Assembly: GCA_934463455.1 (NCBI GenBank)
Contig: CAKSJU010000029.1
Span: 1-22,210, forward strand
Direction: 5' to 3'
DNA from: an uncultured Clostridia bacterium
Lineage (GTDB): Bacteria; Bacillota; Clostridia; UBA1381
DNA length: 22,210 nucleotides
The translations under genes and the position numbers were made by a program. Shown piece by piece: positions 7,398 to 14,830 of this stretch. Under the pieces are notes generated by a model. The model was not told the origin of the DNA. It did no database searches and saw nothing but the letters and a program-made list of their open reading frames with translations. How positions within the stretch are numbered: the stretch's first letter is position 1; each line of letters begins with the position of its first letter.

Positions 7398-8330
7398 TTA
7401 TTCTGTTTTTTCAGTCTGTGCATCGGTGCTGCCCGAAGTGTCGGTGTTGCCAGCACTGTCTCCCGTACTGCTGTCTCCCGATGTTGTTCCGTCCGCAGAA
7501 TTGCTTGAATCTCCCGTTGTGCTGTCATCTGTTTTATTGTCATTTTTCTTTTCGTTCTCTTTTGCCAATCTTTCGTTGAGCTTCTGCTTCTCGTAAATTT
7601 TTCTTACTTCGCCCCATTTGGAATCTTCTGTAATTTTATCCGAAATTCCGTAGGTTGTTTTAAATTCCTCAAAATTTCCTTCCGATCCGGTCATTTCAAG
7701 GTAATCTTTTATTGTAAGAGAATCAATACCCTCACCGAATGTTGAATCTTCCGTGATTTCATCGCCGAATTTATAATGTTCTTTAAGCTTTGCAAAATCA
7801 ACACCGTTCAATTCTGCCATTTTTGAAAGCTTTATAAGAGATTGAGCCGCATTAAGATTTGTATCTTTTCTCATATCTGCCGGCAATCCGTACATATCCT
7901 TAAATTCTTCAAAATCCATACTGCCCATACTTGCAACAACGTCTCCGATTGTATAACCGTCAACATCATAATATCCCATATGATTATACTTGTTATAAAT
8001 ATTGGTCATAAAATAATATCCGTCAACACATGCAAATACAGCAACCAAAATCCATGCAACAATTGCGGAGGTTTTAAAGTTATTAGCTGTTTTCAAAGCT
8101 TTTTCAAGCTTGCTTTTCAACAAATACGATTGTTCCTCCGGAGCTTCTTCAATAACCTCTTCATCCACTGCTTCATCTGCATTTTCCTGTTCATCGGCTT
8201 CAGCCTCAGCTTCGGCATTATCTTCAAACTCCGCAGCTGCTGTCTGTTCCTCTTCCGGCATAACATTTTCTTCGTTATTGACTAATTCTTCATTTTCCAT
8301 GCCCTCATTCGGCAAGTTATTTTCACTCAT
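7398..8330 (-). CDS. One-pass membrane protein with three ~40-residue repeats (paralogue A)
   Basis: A 310-residue protein starting at the ATG at 8330, preceded by AAAGGAG; the in-frame TTG at 8351 lacks such a site. Residues 1-68 are strongly acidic (Glu/Asp/Ala) and probably cytoplasmic. One membrane segment spans ~88-108 (AIVAWILVAVFACVDGYYFM). Three related units follow: MDFEEFKDMYGLPADMRKDT (~138), VDFAKLKEHYKFGDEITEDS (~177) and NFEEFKTTYGISDKITEDS (~219, then KWGEV). The last ~45 residues are a Ser/Thr/Gly/Asp-rich tail. The same three-unit layout occurs in the neighbour at 8398-9054, 67 bases upstream in the same orientation, so the two form a paralogous pair and probably one operon. 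I do not recognise a named family; an envelope-associated role is inference only. Confidence 0.85.
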   Translation of the reverse strand: MSENNLPNEGMENEELVNNEENVMPEEEQTAAAEFEDNAEAEAEADEQENADEAVDEEVIEEAPEEQSYLLKSKLEKALKTANNFKTSAIVAWILVAVFACVDGYYFMTNIYNKYNHMGYYDVDGYTIGDVVASMGSMDFEEFKDMYGLPADMRKDTNLNAAQSLIKLSKMAELNGVDFAKLKEHYKFGDEITEDSTFGEGIDSLTIKDYLEMTGSEGNFEEFKTTYGISDKITEDSKWGEVRKIYEKQKLNERLAKENEKKNDNKTDDSTTGDSSNSADGTTSGDSSTGDSAGNTDTSGSTDAQTEKTE

Positions 8331-8397
8331 GATAAAATCTCCTTTTAACAATTTTTTTAGTTAATATTTTTTACAATCAGATGATATTCTTTTTCGA

Positions 8398-9054
8398 TTA
8401 TTCGTTTCCGTTTGACGAGCTGTCCGCATTTTCGGCATTATCCGAATTGTTTGCATTTTCTGCCTGCTGTGCGGCATACTGTTCGCTCATAACATTGTTT
8501 GTTTCGCTCCACGGAGTATCTGCCGTAATCGTATCCGGAAGATTCGCCTGCTGTTTGAAGCTGTCAAAATCCATACCGAAGAAATTCTTGGAAACAACTC
8601 CCGTAGGCATAAACGAAATAGCATCCTGCCATTTTGTAGAGTTATCAACATCGTCGGCAAGACTATACTTCTTCTTTAAATCCTCAAGCGACATATCCGA
8701 ATATTTCGCATAATTTTCCAATGTCATTTTTGCCGCTGCCGCTTCCGCATTTGTGTCCTCTTTTACTTCTTCATCATCAGACAATCCGTATTCGGCTTTA
8801 AATTCATCAAGAGTCATCCCCTTGTCCTTTATATAATCCGCAACAGTTGTTGTTTGTTGTTCCGTCTGCTGTGCGTCTTTAGGATGATTTGCTACGTATT
8901 TTGAGCCTACGGCATATGCACCGAGAGCAAATACCGCCGCAATCAGTACAATAACAATAGTGTTAAACAAAATATTCGACTTATTTTTTTCAACATGCAC
9001 ATGTTGATTTGAAGCATCGTTTTTTCTGTTTTTTTTCGCCTGTCTTTCTGCCAT
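8398..9054 (-). CDS. One-pass membrane protein with three ~40-residue repeats (paralogue B)
   Basis: A 218-residue protein starting at the ATG at 9054, which AAGGAG precedes by 7 bases; the upstream in-frame start at 9075 lacks a site at this spacing. The N-terminal ~27 residues are basic and cytoplasmic (MAERQAKKNRKND). A membrane segment spans ~28-50 (IVIVLIAAVFALGAYAVG). Three repeat units follow: MTLDEFKAEYGLSDDEEVKE (~80), MSLEDLKKKYSLADDVDNST (~121, then KW) and MDFDSFKQQANLPDTITADT (~161, then PW). The protein ends in an Asn/Ser/Ala-rich tail. By the positive-inside rule the repeats face outward. It matches the next gene unit for unit but has a basic instead of an acidic N-terminus. 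A good promoter (9122-9150) lies directly upstream. Function unknown. Confidence 0.85.
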   Translation of the reverse strand: MAERQAKKNRKNDASNQHVHVEKNKSNILFNTIVIVLIAAVFALGAYAVGSKYVANHPKDAQQTEQQTTTVADYIKDKGMTLDEFKAEYGLSDDEEVKEDTNAEAAAAKMTLENYAKYSDMSLEDLKKKYSLADDVDNSTKWQDAISFMPTGVVSKNFFGMDFDSFKQQANLPDTITADTPWSETNNVMSEQYAAQQAENANNSDNAENADSSSNGNE

Positions 9055-9121
9055 ATGTATTCTCCTTTCTCTCATTTATACAGAGGATATACAATACCCC
9101 TTTTTTATAACTGACCTTATT

Positions 9122-9150
9122 ACTATAACACTTTTTCCGTAAAAAATCAA
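9122..9150 (-). promoter_or_regulatory. Promoter of the tri-repeat membrane protein pair
   Basis: On the minus strand, TTGATT (9150-9145), a 17-base spacer and TATAGT (9127-9122) lie about 70 bases before the start of paralogue B. The -35 box overlaps the palindrome at 9139-9162. Confidence 0.7.
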
Positions 9151-9162
9151 TAGATTTTTTAC
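9139..9162. repeat. Perfect AT-rich palindrome overlapping the -35 box
   Basis: GTAAAAAATC (9139-9148), AATA, GATTTTTTAC (9153-9162): 10-base perfect arms. It covers the -35 of the promoter at 9122-9150, so it could be an operator. It also stands 15 bases beyond the stop of the gene at 9178, so it could instead be a weak terminator for that gene. Confidence 0.5.
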
Positions 9163-9177
9163 ATATTGACAAAAAAA

Positions 9178-9738
9178 TTAACATTTTATTCTTTTTAGTG
9201 CAATAAATTTACCATCCGCAAGTGATTTTTCTGCCTTTGAATATTTTTTTATTTCCTTTAACGTATTTTTATAATCACGCACAAAAAAAGACACCAACAG
9301 AACGCTTAAAACCATTTTTGTATATGTGTCAATTCCGTCTATGATTTTTTGCGCAAACGGATAAATACCGTAAAAAAACGCTATAGCCATAAATCCCCAA
9401 AGCAGCGACAGCTTTATACAAACTTTCCCGTTAAAATTCCCCTTTTCTTCGCTGTAATCCCACCACTTTACACCGTAAAAATGCTCATAGAATACAGCCG
9501 ACAAATATTCAACGCTGCTCATAGCGAAAAACCCGCCGCAAAAAAGTAAAACCGGAGATGATTTAACCGGTGCAAGCGTAAGCAGCATTACAATTGCGCC
9601 TACTCCGTAAACAGGACAAAGAGGACTTTTTAAAAGAGTTTGCTTGGATACAAATTTTCTGTATACATAAACAGCATACAAATCCTCCAGCAAACATCCA
9701 AAAAAAGAAAAAAGGAAAAAATATAAAATGTAATCCAT
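9178..9738 (-). CDS. Multi-pass membrane protein, putative ABC-transporter-type (PF06541)
   Basis: A 186-residue integral membrane protein from the ATG at 9738. The frame is open to a GTG at 9798 that lacks a ribosome binding site; a TTG two codons before the ATG is closer to AAAGGACGG and is a fair alternative. It has about five hydrophobic segments and the hallmarks of the PF06541 family ('putative ABC-transporter type IV'): FFGCLLEDLYAVYVYRKFV, SPLCPVYGVGA, a membrane Glu in SSVEYLSAVF, WWDYSEEKGNFNGKVC and LSLLWGF. The family is common in Firmicutes and its biochemical role is not established; the transporter name is historical. It lies 68 bases after typA with no terminator between, so it is probably cotranscribed. 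Confidence 0.85.
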   Translation of the reverse strand: MDYILYFFLFSFFGCLLEDLYAVYVYRKFVSKQTLLKSPLCPVYGVGAIVMLLTLAPVKSSPVLLFCGGFFAMSSVEYLSAVFYEHFYGVKWWDYSEEKGNFNGKVCIKLSLLWGFMAIAFFYGIYPFAQKIIDGIDTYTKMVLSVLLVSFFVRDYKNTLKEIKKYSKAEKSLADGKFIALKRIKC

Positions 9739-9806
9739 AAACAAATCCGTCCTTTGAATTTTTTTAGTATTATTTCCCTTTTCTTTTTTATAATTCACTT
9801 TTTATA

Positions 9807-11630
9807 TTATTTTCTTGCGTTTGCTTTTGCTCTCAAATCGGTTTGCAAAATTCTCTTTCTCATGCGCAAATGCTTGGGTGTAACCTCCAAAAGCTCATCA
9901 TCCGCAATAAAATCGAGACATTGTTCAAGGCTCATATCTTTGGGCGGAACAAGCTTTAATGCGTCATCTGAGCCCGATGCACGAGTATTAGTCGCATGTT
10001 TTTTCTTGCAAACATTAACTACAATATCTTCAAGACGTGAATTTTCTCCGACAATCATTCCCTCATATACTTCTACACCGGCACCGATAAACAATGTGCC
10101 CCTTTCCTGAGCATTAAACAATCCATAGGTAACGCTTTCGCCGTTTTCCCAAGCAATAAGCGCACCTCTGCTTCTTCCTCTTATTTCACCTGTAAACGGC
10201 TCATAATCTTTCAGCATACTGTTAACTATCGCTGTCCCTTTTGTTGCTGTCAAAAGCTCACTTCTGTAGCCTATCAAGCCTCTTGACGGAATAGAAAATT
10301 CCAGTCTCATATAATTTTGAGCGGTCGGAGACATATTGACAAGTTCACCGTTTCTTTTTACCACGCTGTCCATAACAGTACCGGTGTATTCCTCCGGAAC
10401 ATCCACCGTCAAAAGTTCAATCGGCTCGCATCTTACTCCGTCTATTTCCTTATAGATAACCACCGGGTTTGACACTTGAAATTCATAACCCTCACGGCGC
10501 ATATTTTCTATCAGTACCGACAAATGCAGCTCTCCTCTTCCCGACACGGTAAATGCCTCTGTCGTATCGGTTTCCTTAACTCGCAAGCTGATATTTGAAT
10601 CAAGTTCACGGAACAATCTTTCCCTTAAATGTCTTGATGTGACAAATTTTCCGTCTTTGCCGGCAAAAGGACTGTCATTTACCGAAAATGTCATAGACAA
10701 AACGGGGTCGTCTATTTTTACAAACGGAAGCGGCTCCGGATGCTGACAATCGCATAAAGTGTCACCGATATTTATATCCGTAATTCCCGATATGGCAACA
10801 ACATCTCCCGCGCCGACTTCATCCGTGGGTGTTTTGTTAAGTCCCTCAAAAGTGAACAGCTTTGTTGCTTTTGCACTTCCGGTACTGCCGTCTGCTCTGC
10901 ATACTGCCAGCGGCATATTCAGTTTAATACTTCCTCTTTCTATTTTTCCGACAGCTATTCTGCCTGTGTATTCGTCATAATCTATATTTGACACAAGCAT
11001 TTGAAACGGCTCGTCGTCCTTACAATCCGGACACGGTATATTGTTTACGATAAGCTCAAACAATTCCTTTAAATCCTTATTGGGCTGTTCGGGATTATAT
11101 TCGGCAGTCGCCCAGCCGTCACGGCCCGAAGCATAGATCACCGGAGTGTCAAGCTGTTCTTCGGTTGCTCCCAAATCAATGAACAATTCCAAAACTTCAT
11201 CAACAACCTCATAAGGTCTTGCATTCGGTCTGTCAACCTTATTCACGACAATAATCGGCTGCAAGTTCAAAGCAAGTGCTTTTGAAAGTACAAATCTTGT
11301 CTGCGGCATACATCCCTCAAAGGCATCTACCAAAAGCAGTACACCGTCTACCATTTCCAAACCGCGTTCTACTTCCCCTCCGAAATCTGCGTGTCCCGGG
11401 GTATCAATTATATTAATTTTCACGCCTTTATAATAAAGCGACGTATTTTTTGCAAGTATTGTAATTCCTCTTTCACGCTCCAGGTCATTTGAGTCCATAA
11501 CTCTTTCTTCTACCTGTTCGTTTTCGCGAAAAGTTCCGCTTTGCTTCAGCATTGCATCAACCAACGTGGTTTTACCGTGGTCAACATGTGCTATTATTGC
11601 AATATTTCTGATATTTTTATGATCTATCAT
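9807..11630 (-). CDS. typA: Translational GTPase TypA/BipA
   Basis: A complete 607-residue ribosome-associated GTPase of the EF-G/LepA superfamily. The G domain carries AHVDHGKTT, DTPGHADFGGEV and NKVDRPNARP; the beta-barrel, EF-G III/V-like domains and the family-specific C-terminal domain follow (SRGLIGYRSELLTATKGTAI, RGRSRGALIAWENG, TPKHLRMRKRIL). BipA aids 50S subunit assembly and stress or low-temperature growth. The start is ATG at 11630; a TTG one codon earlier (11633) lies slightly closer to AAGAAAGG and cannot be excluded. A consensus promoter (11671-11699) precedes it, and the PF06541 membrane protein gene follows closely. Confidence 0.97.
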   Translation of the reverse strand: MIDHKNIRNIAIIAHVDHGKTTLVDAMLKQSGTFRENEQVEERVMDSNDLERERGITILAKNTSLYYKGVKINIIDTPGHADFGGEVERGLEMVDGVLLLVDAFEGCMPQTRFVLSKALALNLQPIIVVNKVDRPNARPYEVVDEVLELFIDLGATEEQLDTPVIYASGRDGWATAEYNPEQPNKDLKELFELIVNNIPCPDCKDDEPFQMLVSNIDYDEYTGRIAVGKIERGSIKLNMPLAVCRADGSTGSAKATKLFTFEGLNKTPTDEVGAGDVVAISGITDINIGDTLCDCQHPEPLPFVKIDDPVLSMTFSVNDSPFAGKDGKFVTSRHLRERLFRELDSNISLRVKETDTTEAFTVSGRGELHLSVLIENMRREGYEFQVSNPVVIYKEIDGVRCEPIELLTVDVPEEYTGTVMDSVVKRNGELVNMSPTAQNYMRLEFSIPSRGLIGYRSELLTATKGTAIVNSMLKDYEPFTGEIRGRSRGALIAWENGESVTYGLFNAQERGTLFIGAGVEVYEGMIVGENSRLEDIVVNVCKKKHATNTRASGSDDALKLVPPKDMSLEQCLDFIADDELLEVTPKHLRMRKRILQTDLRAKANARK

Positions 11631-11670
11631 CAAAAACCATACCTTTCTTTTCTACATGCTTCAAAACAAT

Positions 11671-11699
11671 AGTATATCACAATTTTTTGCATTTTTCAA
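11671..11699 (-). promoter_or_regulatory. Sigma-A promoter of typA
   Basis: On the minus strand, TTGAAA (11699-11694), a 17-base spacer and TATACT (11676-11671), the latter with an upstream TG (TGATATACT). It lies about 40 bases before the start codon. Confidence 0.8.
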
Positions 11700-11744
11700 C
11701 ATAATTCGCATAAAAATGTTATCTTGCATGTTTTTTTAATTTTA

Positions 11745-12728
11745 TCAAGCGTCTTTATGGTAATTTTTACCCTGCATTTCAAAGCTTTCCAGAATTTCCG
11801 CCATTTCATTGAATGTAGACGTCCCAAACAGCTGTGTTTTAACCGCCGAGCTTCCGTTCATTCCTTTTATATACCACGCCATATGCTTTCTTGCCTCTTT
11901 CATCCCCCTGTTTTCGCCCTTATATTCGCAAAGAAGCCTTGCATGATTTATCGCACATTTTATTTTTTCATCAACTGACGGAATATATGTAATTTTTCCG
12001 CTATTGAGCAATTCATCCACCTGTCTGAAAAGAAACGGATTTCCCTCCGCACCCCTTGCAATCATCACTGCATCGCATTTTGTATAATCAAGCATTCTTT
12101 GAGCATCCTCCGCTCGGAAAATATCTCCGTTGCCTATAACCGGTACGGAAACGGATTTTTTTACTTCTCTTATTATATCCCAGTCAGCTTCACCGCTGTA
12201 AAACTGCATTCTGGTACGTCCGTGAACACATACCGCAGCTGCTCCGGCATTTTCCGCAATTTTAGCAAACTCAACCGCATTTACGGAATTGTCGTCCCAG
12301 CCCTTTCGAAATTTAACGGTCACCGGAACGTTAACCGCTTTTGAAACACATTCTATGATTTCCGCAGCCAAAGACGGATTTTTCATCAGCGCACTGCCGT
12401 CCCCGTTATTTACAATTTTCGGTGCCGGACATCCCATATTTATATCAATCAAAAAAGCACCTGTATCTTCGGCAGCTTTTGCGATTTCTCCCATAACCCT
12501 CGGGTCGCTCCCGAAAATTTGTACCGCAGCCGGCTGCTCGTCATCATCTATTTTCATAAGCGATGCCGTTTTTTTATCCTTGTAATATAAACCTTTTGAA
12601 CTTATCATTTCGGTATACATAAGTCCGCAGCCATATTGACGGCATATTTTTCTGAACGCACGGTCTGTCACCCCTGCCATAGGTGCTAAAAACACATTTT
12701 TGTTCAGTTTTCTGTTCCCTATTATCAT
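11745..12728 (-). CDS. dusB: tRNA-dihydrouridine synthase, DusB type
   Basis: A 327-residue FMN-dependent enzyme that reduces uridine to dihydrouridine in the D-loop of tRNAs. The TIM-barrel motifs are intact: LAPMAGVTDRAFR at the N-terminus, INMGCPAPKIVNNGDGSALM with the catalytic cysteine, VKFRKGWDD, VHGRTRMQFYSG, VIGNGDIF and MIARGAEGNPFLF (FMN phosphate site). The C-terminal helical domain contacts tRNA (REARKH-like KEARKHMAWYIKG). Length is normal. The ATG follows GAGAGG. It sits 69 bases after the nucleotidyltransferase gene, but a clear terminator (12755-12786) lies between them; no strong promoter is visible after it, so dusB may depend on readthrough or a weak promoter. Confidence 0.96.
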   Translation of the reverse strand: MIIGNRKLNKNVFLAPMAGVTDRAFRKICRQYGCGLMYTEMISSKGLYYKDKKTASLMKIDDDEQPAAVQIFGSDPRVMGEIAKAAEDTGAFLIDINMGCPAPKIVNNGDGSALMKNPSLAAEIIECVSKAVNVPVTVKFRKGWDDNSVNAVEFAKIAENAGAAAVCVHGRTRMQFYSGEADWDIIREVKKSVSVPVIGNGDIFRAEDAQRMLDYTKCDAVMIARGAEGNPFLFRQVDELLNSGKITYIPSVDEKIKCAINHARLLCEYKGENRGMKEARKHMAWYIKGMNGSSAVKTQLFGTSTFNEMAEILESFEMQGKNYHKDA

Positions 12729-12754
12729 AGTATATTCCTCTCACAAATTTAAAA

Positions 12755-12786
12755 ACTGCATGAAAACTTACGGTTGTTCACGCAGT
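12755..12786 (-). terminator. Terminator after the glycosyltransferase/nucleotidyltransferase operon
   Basis: On the minus strand, ACTGCGTGAA (12786-12777) pairs with TTCATGCAGT (12764-12755), one G-U pair, followed by TTTTT. It lies 12 bases beyond the stop of the 12798-13529 gene. Confidence 0.85.
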
Positions 12787-12797
12787 CCTTTTTTTGT

Positions 12798-13529
12798 TTA
12801 ATCAAATAATTTTTGAGCTTCGTAATACGATTCCGGAGTTCCTATATCAATCGCCATAACATCAAATTGATATGCGTATACGTCCGTCTCATTGACAAGC
12901 CATCCGACAAAATATCCCGGAGCGTCGGGATTGTTTCCCTCTTTTAAATATTTGTCAATCAGCGGAACAGTTGTTTTTCTGTATATGTAGAACGGAAGAG
13001 CTCCGTAATTCGATTGAGGCTCGGCAGGCTTTTCAACAAATTCCGTTACTTTGCCGTCTTCTTCAAGCTTTACCACACCCATAGCTTTCAGCACATTTTT
13101 ATCAGCTATGTAATGCGCCGAAATAACATCTCCGCCTTTTTCATGATACAGCTTCATCATATCGGTAAGTTCAAAATCAAAAATATTATCGCTTGCCAAA
13201 ACAAACAGCTCATCCGTTATTTTCTTTTGGTCTATTACAAATTTAATGTCCCCTATTGCGCCTAATCGGTTATCGTTATTTGTTGTTCCGTCATCGAGAA
13301 CTTCTACTTTTTTTGTACCTTTATAATTTTTTGCCCATTCGGAAAACTGTCCCGCAAAGCGATGATTTGTCACTATGTAAATATGATTTATGTCTTCTAC
13401 CTTTTCTATTTTTTCAACCACCATATCCAAAATAGTTTTCTTACCCAGTTCCAAAAGTGCTTTCGGCTTATTTTCCGTCAAAGGATAAAGCCTTGTTGCA
13501 TAACCTGCCGCCAATAAAATACATTCCAT
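12798..13529 (-). CDS. Sugar-phosphate nucleotidyltransferase (RmlA/GalU-like)
   Basis: A 243-residue single-domain nucleotidyltransferase of the NTP_transferase family, which joins a sugar-1-phosphate (or a choline-type phosphate) to an NTP. The signature LAAGYATRLYPLTENKPKAL is at residues 6-25; a metal-binding Asp sits in LASDNIFDF, and FVEKP and DIGTPESY match the sugar-binding and second metal regions. It lacks the C-terminal repeats of bifunctional relatives such as GlmU. The start ATG overlaps the stop of the glycosyltransferase gene by one base (TAATG) with AAGGAG just upstream, so translation is probably coupled. The pairing suggests it supplies an activated donor for that glycosyltransferase, but which nucleotide and sugar cannot be read from the sequence. 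Confidence 0.9.
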   Translation of the reverse strand: MECILLAAGYATRLYPLTENKPKALLELGKKTILDMVVEKIEKVEDINHIYIVTNHRFAGQFSEWAKNYKGTKKVEVLDDGTTNNDNRLGAIGDIKFVIDQKKITDELFVLASDNIFDFELTDMMKLYHEKGGDVISAHYIADKNVLKAMGVVKLEEDGKVTEFVEKPAEPQSNYGALPFYIYRKTTVPLIDKYLKEGNNPDAPGYFVGWLVNETDVYAYQFDVMAIDIGTPESYYEAQKLFD

Positions 13530-14647
13530 TAATAATTTCTCCTTTTTAATAGTTTTTCTATGAACTCCGCAAGCCTGTCGGTTGCATCGGGCTTACCGAG
13601 ATAATGAACGCTCTCTTCTATCATTTTCAGTCTCCACGGATATTTTAAAAGCTCATACAAAGCTTCGTCAATCGGGAACACTTCCGATACCATAACAGCC
13701 ACGCCGTTATTAACCAAAAACTGCATATTTCTTTCTTCCTGACCAGGAATAGGATCTACTATAACCGCCGGAAGACCTTTTGCAAGAAATTCCGATGTCG
13801 TAAGACCGCCCGGCTTTGTTATAATGCAATCCGATGCGTCCATCATTACATCGACATTATCGACAAATCCATATGAATAAACCGATTTTTCCCACACTTC
13901 TTTGTCTATTTCCTTTTTTGCTTTTTTATTGTTTCCGCAAACACACAAAATCTGGAAATTTCCCTCAATCGAGTCAATAAGCTTTAGATTTTCCACCATA
14001 TTACCGTAGCCCATAGAACCCATCATAATCAATATAGTGGTCATATCGGCAATGCCGAGTTTTTTTCGCGCTTCCGCTTTCGGAATTTTTGTTTCGAATT
14101 TTTTCTTTATAGGTATTCCGAAAGGAAGAATTTTTTCTTTTGGTATACCCTTTTTACCCATTTGCCTGTCCAAAAGCGCATCGGGAGTAACATAATAATC
14201 TATATCCGTACTTTCCCAAAAAGGATGTACAGTGAAATCCGTTACTATTCCGAAAGTCGGACAGTTTATTATTCCTTTTTCCTTTAAATATGTCATTAAA
14301 AAACACGCATAGCTATGTGTGCCTATAACAACATCCGGTGTGTACCCGTCAAAAAATTCCTTGAGCTTGTAAGAGACAATTTTTGAGAAAATAGCAACAA
14401 GCGAGCGCTTATCATATCTTTCATCACGCTTGTCCAGCATTCCGTAAGCTTTCCCGTAAGCTTCGGGCAAATATTTTGCCGAGAATAAATATCCGTCGGC
14501 AACGGAATTTGCCAGATATTCATTTACATATTCGAGAGTATCCAGCATAATACACTCAAATCCGCGTTCCTCCAGTGCACCTATAACCGCCTGACCTGTT
14601 GAATTGTGCCCGTACCCTGCCGTTACCGATAAAATCAATGCTTTCAT
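13529..14647 (-). CDS. MurG/UgtP-like glycosyltransferase (diacylglycerol glucosyltransferase family)
   Basis: A 372-residue GT28-type enzyme. The start is the ATG at 14647; GGAGG lies 12 bases before it, rather far, but the protein then begins correctly with MKALILSVTAGYGHNSTGQA, the family's N-terminal donor loop. The N-terminal half matches the MGDG-synthase domain (THSYACFLMTYLKEKG, GIVTDFTVHPFW). The C-terminal half has the nucleotide-sugar site ITKPGGLTTSEFLAKGLPAV and GQEERN. Relatives transfer glucose or galactose from a UDP-sugar to diacylglycerol at the inner face of the membrane, making glycolipids and lipoteichoic-acid anchors. It is translationally coupled to the downstream nucleotidyltransferase. 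Acceptor and processivity are inferred from the family only. Confidence 0.9.
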   Translation of the reverse strand: MKALILSVTAGYGHNSTGQAVIGALEERGFECIMLDTLEYVNEYLANSVADGYLFSAKYLPEAYGKAYGMLDKRDERYDKRSLVAIFSKIVSYKLKEFFDGYTPDVVIGTHSYACFLMTYLKEKGIINCPTFGIVTDFTVHPFWESTDIDYYVTPDALLDRQMGKKGIPKEKILPFGIPIKKKFETKIPKAEARKKLGIADMTTILIMMGSMGYGNMVENLKLIDSIEGNFQILCVCGNNKKAKKEIDKEVWEKSVYSYGFVDNVDVMMDASDCIITKPGGLTTSEFLAKGLPAVIVDPIPGQEERNMQFLVNNGVAVMVSEVFPIDEALYELLKYPWRLKMIEESVHYLGKPDATDRLAEFIEKLLKRRNY

Positions 14648-14690
14648 TCTACCGCAATTCCTCCGAAACAAATCAAAAACAATTTTACTA

Positions 14691-14719
14691 TTGCATTTTC
14701 TGTATTTTTTTGATATAAT
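14691..14719 (+). promoter_or_regulatory. Promoter of the pseudo-amidotransferase/hpt operon
   Basis: TTGCAT (14691-14696), a 17-base spacer, TATAAT (14714-14719). It points right and faces the minus promoter at 14759-14787. A palindrome (TTTTGATA...TATCAAAA, 14708-14729) covers its -10 and predicted start. Confidence 0.65.
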
Positions 14720-14729
14720 ATTATCAAAA
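14708..14729. repeat. AT-rich palindrome over the -10 box
   Basis: TTTTGATA (14708-14715) and TATCAAAA (14722-14729) are perfect inverted arms around TAATAT. It may be an operator, or a hairpin in the leader of the minus-strand glycosyltransferase mRNA. Confidence 0.45.
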
Positions 14730-14758
14730 TTAATTTGCAAAATTTAGTATTCTATATT

Positions 14759-14787
14759 ATTATATCAAACTTTACAGTAAAAAGCAA
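14759..14787 (-). promoter_or_regulatory. Promoter of the glycosyltransferase operon
   Basis: On the minus strand, TTGCTT (14787-14782), a 17-base spacer, TATAAT (14764-14759). It shares the exact 12-base string TTTGATATAATA with the opposing plus promoter and would give a leader of about 105 bases. Confidence 0.7.
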
Positions 14788-14830
14788 GTATAATTTTATA
14801 TAATATGCGCGGAAAGGATATGAAAATTAC

